Below are positions 60,371 to 64,000 of a stretch of 64,000 nucleotides of DNA, piece by piece. Numbering within the stretch: the first letter of the stretch is position 1; every line of letters starts with the position of its first letter. Source of the DNA: CAVQBP01 sp964448105 (GTDB lineage Bacteria; Bacteroidota; Ignavibacteria; Ignavibacteriales; Ignavibacteriaceae); NCBI GenBank assembly GCA_964448105.1, contig CAYUVK010000005.1:1-64000 (forward strand). Reading direction: 5' to 3'. The notes below the pieces were generated by a model. That model was not told the DNA's origin, made no database searches, and saw only the letters and a list, made by a program, of their open reading frames with translations. A program made the position numbers and the translations under genes.

Positions 60371-62581
60371 ATGCCTGAATCTGATGAAAATAAACTGTTA
60401 AGCAGCAATAAGATAAAGATTCTAATAGCTTTAGTAACAATTCTATTAATTGTTTTTATGTTTCCTAAAGGAGAGTCTATTGAATCTGAAGTTTCAGTAG
60501 GATCAATCTGGATAAATGATGATCTAATTGCACCTTTTAGTTTCCCGGTTTATAAGGATCCGGAGGTTTACAAAGCTGAATTAAAAACTGCTGAAGAGAG
60601 TGTTTACCCGGTTTTTAAAAAAGATGAAGATAATGTAAAAAGTATTTTCGATTCTGTAAGAAGCTACAACAAATATCTCCTGAAAATGGTTGATAGCAGT
60701 TTAAAAACCAATGAAGGCCAAAATATAAACCCGACTTTTTTAACTTCCGCTTCTTTTAATACTTTTGAAAATCTACGCAGGCAGGAAAGGAATATGCTTG
60801 CCAAACAAAATCAGAGTATTAAGAAATTGTTTTCTATTGTTGAAAATATAATAAGCGATGTTTATAAAATCGGAATTTTAGATAAAAGTCAAAACCAGAT
60901 TTCAAAAGACAGCATAGCAATAAGAGTCGGGAATATTGATAGGATTGAACCCTCGGATAAGTTTTTAGACATAGTTAATGCTAAAAAAGAAGTAATGGAA
61001 GAAATAAAAAATTGGAAATTTTCTTCGGATATTGAGAATGCAGTGATTGAATATGCAGATCATTTTATTGAACCAAATATTATTTATTCAGCGAATCTAA
61101 CCAACGAAGAAATTGAGCAGGCAAAAAAAAATGTATCTAAGTATTCAGGCATAGTTACTGAAAATGAAAGAATTATCGGCAAGCACGACCGCATTACAAA
61201 AGAAGCTAAACTAAAAATTGATTCTTACAAACAGGCTAAAGGAGAAAAAATTGGAAATGAAGGATATTTCCTTCAATTTCTCGGAAAATTTTTACATATA
61301 GCATTCTTAATTTCACTATTTTCAATTTACTTATTCCTATTTAGAAAAAAGATATATTATAACAATCAAAAAATAATTCTTATTTCCATTATTTTTGTTT
61401 TTATTTCATTTGTTACATATCTAATTAATCAAATTTCTGCTTCCACACCGGTTCAGCTTTTAATAGTCTTGCCTGCAGCTTCAATGCTTTTAACAATTAT
61501 CTTTGATTCAAGGATAGGTTTTTATTCAACAATAATTATGGCACTTATTGCGGGAGCTTTAAGAGGAAACGAGTATGCTTTTTCTGCCATGAATATTTTT
61601 GCCGGCGGGTTAGCCGTTTATACTGTAAGAGATATTAAAAACCGTTCGCAAATATTCAGATCTTTTTCATTTATTTTATTAGGATATACGATCTCGGTTC
61701 TCGCATTTGGTTTTGAACGTTTTGCATCTGTAGAAAACTTGCTTGTTGAATTTGCTTTTGCAGGTTCGAATTCTCTTATCAGCCCGGTTTTAACTTACGG
61801 TTTATTAATTTTCTTTGAAAGGTTTTTCAACATAACTACAGATCTTACTCTATTGGAATTATCGAATTTCGACAGGCCTCTTTTAAGGGACCTTGCAAGA
61901 ATAGCTCCCGGAACATTTAACCATTCAATGACTATGGGTACTCTTGCCGAAGCTGCTGCAGAAAGAATAGGTGCTAATCCATTACTGGCTAGAGTTGGTG
62001 CATATTATCATGATATAGGAAAAACAATAACACCAAAGAACTTCGTGGAAAACCAGCTTAATAACCAGAATATTCATGAAAATCTTACACCGGAAGAAAG
62101 TGTAGAACTAATAAGCAGACATGTTAAAGAAGGCATTGAACTTGCGAAAGAAAACAACCTTCCGCAGGAAATAATAGATTTTATCCCGATGCACCACGGA
62201 ACAAATACTATGTCTTTCTTTTATGAAAAAGCTAAAGAACGATACGGCGAAGAAAAAGTAGATATTAAAAAATATCAATATCCCGGTCCTAAACCTAAGT
62301 CAAAAGAAACAGCTATAATTATGCTTGCCGATGGCTGTGAATCCGCCGTCCGTGCAATTGAAGATCCCGATCCGGTTAAAGTTGAAAATCTAGTCGATAA
62401 AATTATTAAAACAAGAATAGGTGACGGACAGTTAGATGAATCTCCTTTAACCTTTAGTGATATAAATAAAATTAAGGAAGCTTTTTTAAGTATTTTAATC
62501 GGGCAGCATCATAGGAGAATCAGGTACCCTAAACAGGACGAAATGGAAAAAGGGATCGACGAAGAAATTGAAAAGAAATGA
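60371..62581 (+). CDS. PgpH-type 7TM-HD phosphohydrolase (probable c-di-AMP phosphodiesterase)
   Basis: A 736-residue membrane protein: one N-terminal helix (KILIALVTILLIVFMF), a large extracytoplasmic domain of about 270 residues, a group of seven helices starting near 300 (FLHIAFLISLFSIYLFLF) and a cytoplasmic HD domain with FNHSMTMGTLAEAAAE, YYHDIGKT and MHHGT. This order is that of PgpH/YqfF, whose HD domain degrades cyclic di-AMP. No diadenylate cyclase gene lies in the window. It overlaps the recombinase gene by ATGA. Confidence 0.92.
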   Translation: MPESDENKLLSSNKIKILIALVTILLIVFMFPKGESIESEVSVGSIWINDDLIAPFSFPVYKDPEVYKAELKTAEESVYPVFKKDEDNVKSIFDSVRSYNKYLLKMVDSSLKTNEGQNINPTFLTSASFNTFENLRRQERNMLAKQNQSIKKLFSIVENIISDVYKIGILDKSQNQISKDSIAIRVGNIDRIEPSDKFLDIVNAKKEVMEEIKNWKFSSDIENAVIEYADHFIEPNIIYSANLTNEEIEQAKKNVSKYSGIVTENERIIGKHDRITKEAKLKIDSYKQAKGEKIGNEGYFLQFLGKFLHIAFLISLFSIYLFLFRKKIYYNNQKIILISIIFVFISFVTYLINQISASTPVQLLIVLPAASMLLTIIFDSRIGFYSTIIMALIAGALRGNEYAFSAMNIFAGGLAVYTVRDIKNRSQIFRSFSFILLGYTISVLAFGFERFASVENLLVEFAFAGSNSLISPVLTYGLLIFFERFFNITTDLTLLELSNFDRPLLRDLARIAPGTFNHSMTMGTLAEAAAERIGANPLLARVGAYYHDIGKTITPKNFVENQLNNQNIHENLTPEESVELISRHVKEGIELAKENNLPQEIIDFIPMHHGTNTMSFFYEKAKERYGEEKVDIKKYQYPGPKPKSKETAIIMLADGCESAVRAIEDPDPVKVENLVDKIIKTRIGDGQLDESPLTFSDINKIKEAFLSILIGQHHRRIRYPKQDEMEKGIDEEIEKK

Positions 62582-63468
62582 AAATTTTCTTGAAAGAATA
62601 TTTAACTATTTTAAAGCTTGAAAAGAATCTTTCCGAAAATACAACCGCTTCATATAAAAATGATCTTTCTTCTTTTATTAAGTTTCTTGATGAATATAAC
62701 ATAACCGACCCTTCGGAAATTAAAACAGAGCACATTAATAATTTTTTTAATTCACTCAAAGATGTAGGACTGGCAAGCTCATCCGCTGCAAGATATTTTT
62801 CCTCTTTAAAGGGATTCTTCAATTATCTTTATATGAATAAATATATTGCTCAAAACCCGATAGAGAAAATATCTGCTCCGAAATTATCAAAAAATTTGCC
62901 TTCGGTTTTATCAATAAATGAAATAGATGAAATGTTATCGAAGCCGGATATAAATGATAAATTAGGTCTAAGAGACAAAGCATTATTGGAAGTCTTTTAT
63001 GCGTGCGGTTTAAGAGTTTCCGAATTAATAAATCTTAAATTATCTTCCTTATACTTTGATGAAGAAATAATTCGTGTTTTCGGAAAAGGCTCGAAAGAGA
63101 GATTGGTTCCGATAGGCTGCAGTGCAATCGAATGGACGAAAAATTATATTAAAACCGGCAGGCCATTGTTAATTAAAGGTATTAAAAGTGAAAATTATCT
63201 TTTTTTAAATATTAGAGGATCAAAGTTATCACGTATGGGTATTTGGAAAATAGTTGATAAATATGCAAAAGAAGCCGGTATAACAAAGGAAGTTCACCCT
63301 CACACTTTTCGTCATTCTTTTGCAACTCATTTGCTTGAAGGTGGTGCTGACTTAAGAGCTGTACAGGAAATGCTCGGGCATGCGGATATTTCCACTACAC
63401 AAATTTATACACATATTGATAGGGAATATATTAAACAAGAACATAAACAATTTCATCCGAGAGGTTAA
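62578..63468 (+). CDS. XerC/XerD-type tyrosine recombinase
   Basis: 296 residues with an N-terminal SAM-like DNA-binding domain (YLTILKLEKNLSENTTASY) and the catalytic domain: Arg in YACGLRVSELINL, Lys in GKGSKERLVP, HPHTFRHSFATHLL, MLGHADISTTQIYTH with the final Tyr nucleophile. The length and context in a housekeeping operon favour chromosome-dimer resolution at dif over a mobile integrase. XerC or XerD cannot be decided. Confidence 0.92.
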   Translation: MKIFLKEYLTILKLEKNLSENTTASYKNDLSSFIKFLDEYNITDPSEIKTEHINNFFNSLKDVGLASSSAARYFSSLKGFFNYLYMNKYIAQNPIEKISAPKLSKNLPSVLSINEIDEMLSKPDINDKLGLRDKALLEVFYACGLRVSELINLKLSSLYFDEEIIRVFGKGSKERLVPIGCSAIEWTKNYIKTGRPLLIKGIKSENYLFLNIRGSKLSRMGIWKIVDKYAKEAGITKEVHPHTFRHSFATHLLEGGADLRAVQEMLGHADISTTQIYTHIDREYIKQEHKQFHPRG

Positions 63469-63470
63469 TT

Positions 63471-64000
63471 TTGCCCGATATCCAGGTAAGTCAAAAACTA
63501 ATATCTTTTTTTCTTTTTCTACCGCTGTTTTTTATTTCAATTACCATTCATGAATTTGCACATGCATTTTCAGCATCAAAGCTTGGTGATGATACTGCAA
63601 AAAAGCTTGGACGTCTTACTCTCAACCCTATTAAACATGCAGACCTTATTGGGACAGTTCTTATGCCGCTGGCGTCATTTGCATCAGGCTTTGCTTTAAT
63701 TGGCTGGGCAAAACCTGTCCCGGTAAACAGAAATAATTTTAAGAATCAACTGCGCGATGATGCAATAGTATCGTTTACCGGTCCGTTATCAAATTTTATT
63801 TTATCAGTAATTTTCTTTATCGGGTTTTTAATAACCCTGAATCTTAATTTTCATTTCCGCGAATATTTTTTAAATATTTTCTGGTACGGAGTATTTTTTA
63901 ATATATTCTTATTTGCATTTAATCTTCTTCCTATTCCTCCCTTGGACGGCTCTCATATTTTGTTTGATATATATCCCAATAAAATTACCGCAACGTTATT
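63471..64000 (+). CDS. Site-2 protease family (M50) membrane peptidase, cut by window end
   Basis: The frame begins at TTG 63471, two bases after the recombinase stop, with GAGG just upstream; no ATG is available. The zinc site is ITIHEFAHAFSA in a membrane helix, and the second site is NLLPIPPLDGSHIL with the metal-binding Asp. The compact form without a PDZ domain resembles the rhomboid-sized M50 group of unknown substrate. The 3' end lies beyond base 64000. Confidence 0.85.
   Translation, partial: MPDIQVSQKLISFFLFLPLFFISITIHEFAHAFSASKLGDDTAKKLGRLTLNPIKHADLIGTVLMPLASFASGFALIGWAKPVPVNRNNFKNQLRDDAIVSFTGPLSNFILSVIFFIGFLITLNLNFHFREYFLNIFWYGVFFNIFLFAFNLLPIPPLDGSHILFDIYPNKITATL

Noticed and set aside
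62578..63468. Xer-type recombinase as integrase of a mobile element
   Set aside because: It is translationally coupled to PgpH and a site-2 protease in a housekeeping operon; no attachment repeats, tRNA or phage genes are visible.
1..64000. tRNA, rRNA or riboswitch genes
   Set aside because: No cloverleaf arms, TTCGAATC-type T-loops with matching acceptor stems, or known riboswitch cores were noticed in the gaps; a covariance-model scan would be needed to exclude them fully.

Overview
The window is a strongly AT-rich chromosomal segment that looks like a member of the Ignavibacteria (Bacteroidota/Chlorobi side of the tree). The evidence is a type IX secretion (T9SS) C-terminal sorting domain of the NYPNPFNP type, a GldC homologue, a family S46 dipeptidyl peptidase, a DUF2911 protein, a thioredoxin and Nfu of the Bacteroidota style, and a respiratory repertoire with bd oxidase, pyruvate:ferredoxin oxidoreductase and very many multihaem cytochromes c. 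No rRNA, tRNA, CRISPR array, transposase or phage gene was seen. The organism label is an inference from gene families, not a phylogenetic result.

Region by region. 1-8.9 kb: a secreted-protein locus. A broken lipoprotein gene, a giant SBBP-repeat T9SS cargo protein and a large mosaic surface protein share repeated flanking DNA; the SBBP gene lies between what look like the 5' and 3' ends of a destroyed paralogue of the mosaic gene. 8.9-15.6 kb: DUF2911 protein, phosphohexomutase, a small zinc-ribbon protein, S46 peptidase, small outer-membrane-like protein, nuclease, GldC. 15.6-23.4 kb: cytochrome bd oxidase (cydAB), secreted M6-like protease, sorbosone-dehydrogenase-like lipoprotein, and an AmpG-like permease with a BadF-type sugar kinase (probable muropeptide recycling). 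23.8-31.1 kb: class V aminotransferase, pyruvate:ferredoxin oxidoreductase, 1-Cys peroxiredoxin and a dihydroorotate-dehydrogenase-like protein.

31.1-44.9 kb is the most striking part. A PAS histidine kinase and an NtrC-type sigma-54 activator are followed, after an orphan receiver, by seven collinear electron-transfer genes: a CbcL-like fusion of 13 haem-c sites with a b-type membrane domain, a 19-haem cytochrome with an internal duplication, a separate b-type cytochrome, an ImcH-like NapC/NirT cytochrome with 7 sites, a Rieske protein, a b6-like cytochrome b with PEWY motif, and an 11-haem tail-anchored cytochrome in the place normally taken by cytochrome c1. About 50 haem-c attachment motifs are encoded in under 10 kb. 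I infer a membrane quinol-oxidising system feeding a periplasmic multihaem wire, perhaps for metal reduction or extracellular electron transfer; no outer-membrane conduit lies in the window.

44.9-64 kb: DUF2339 membrane protein, an envelope-stress set (frameshifted ECF sigma factor, putative anti-sigma, Spy-like protein), cytoplasmic alpha-amylase, a group of small detoxification and redox genes, transporters (one frameshifted LysE), thioredoxin, a conserved 54-residue basic protein with its own terminator, a KamA-family radical SAM enzyme, Ogt, Nfu, asparaginase, and an operon of HAD phosphatase, PgpH-type HD hydrolase, Xer recombinase and a site-2 protease cut by the window end.

Intergenic DNA holds several families of short-period inverted repeats (CTTGAA, TTTTGAC and ACAATAA types) and REP-like hairpins, mostly at gene 3' ends. 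Three genes carry apparent 1-2 base frameshifts, one in an 8-T run, so some may be sequencing errors rather than real lesions.
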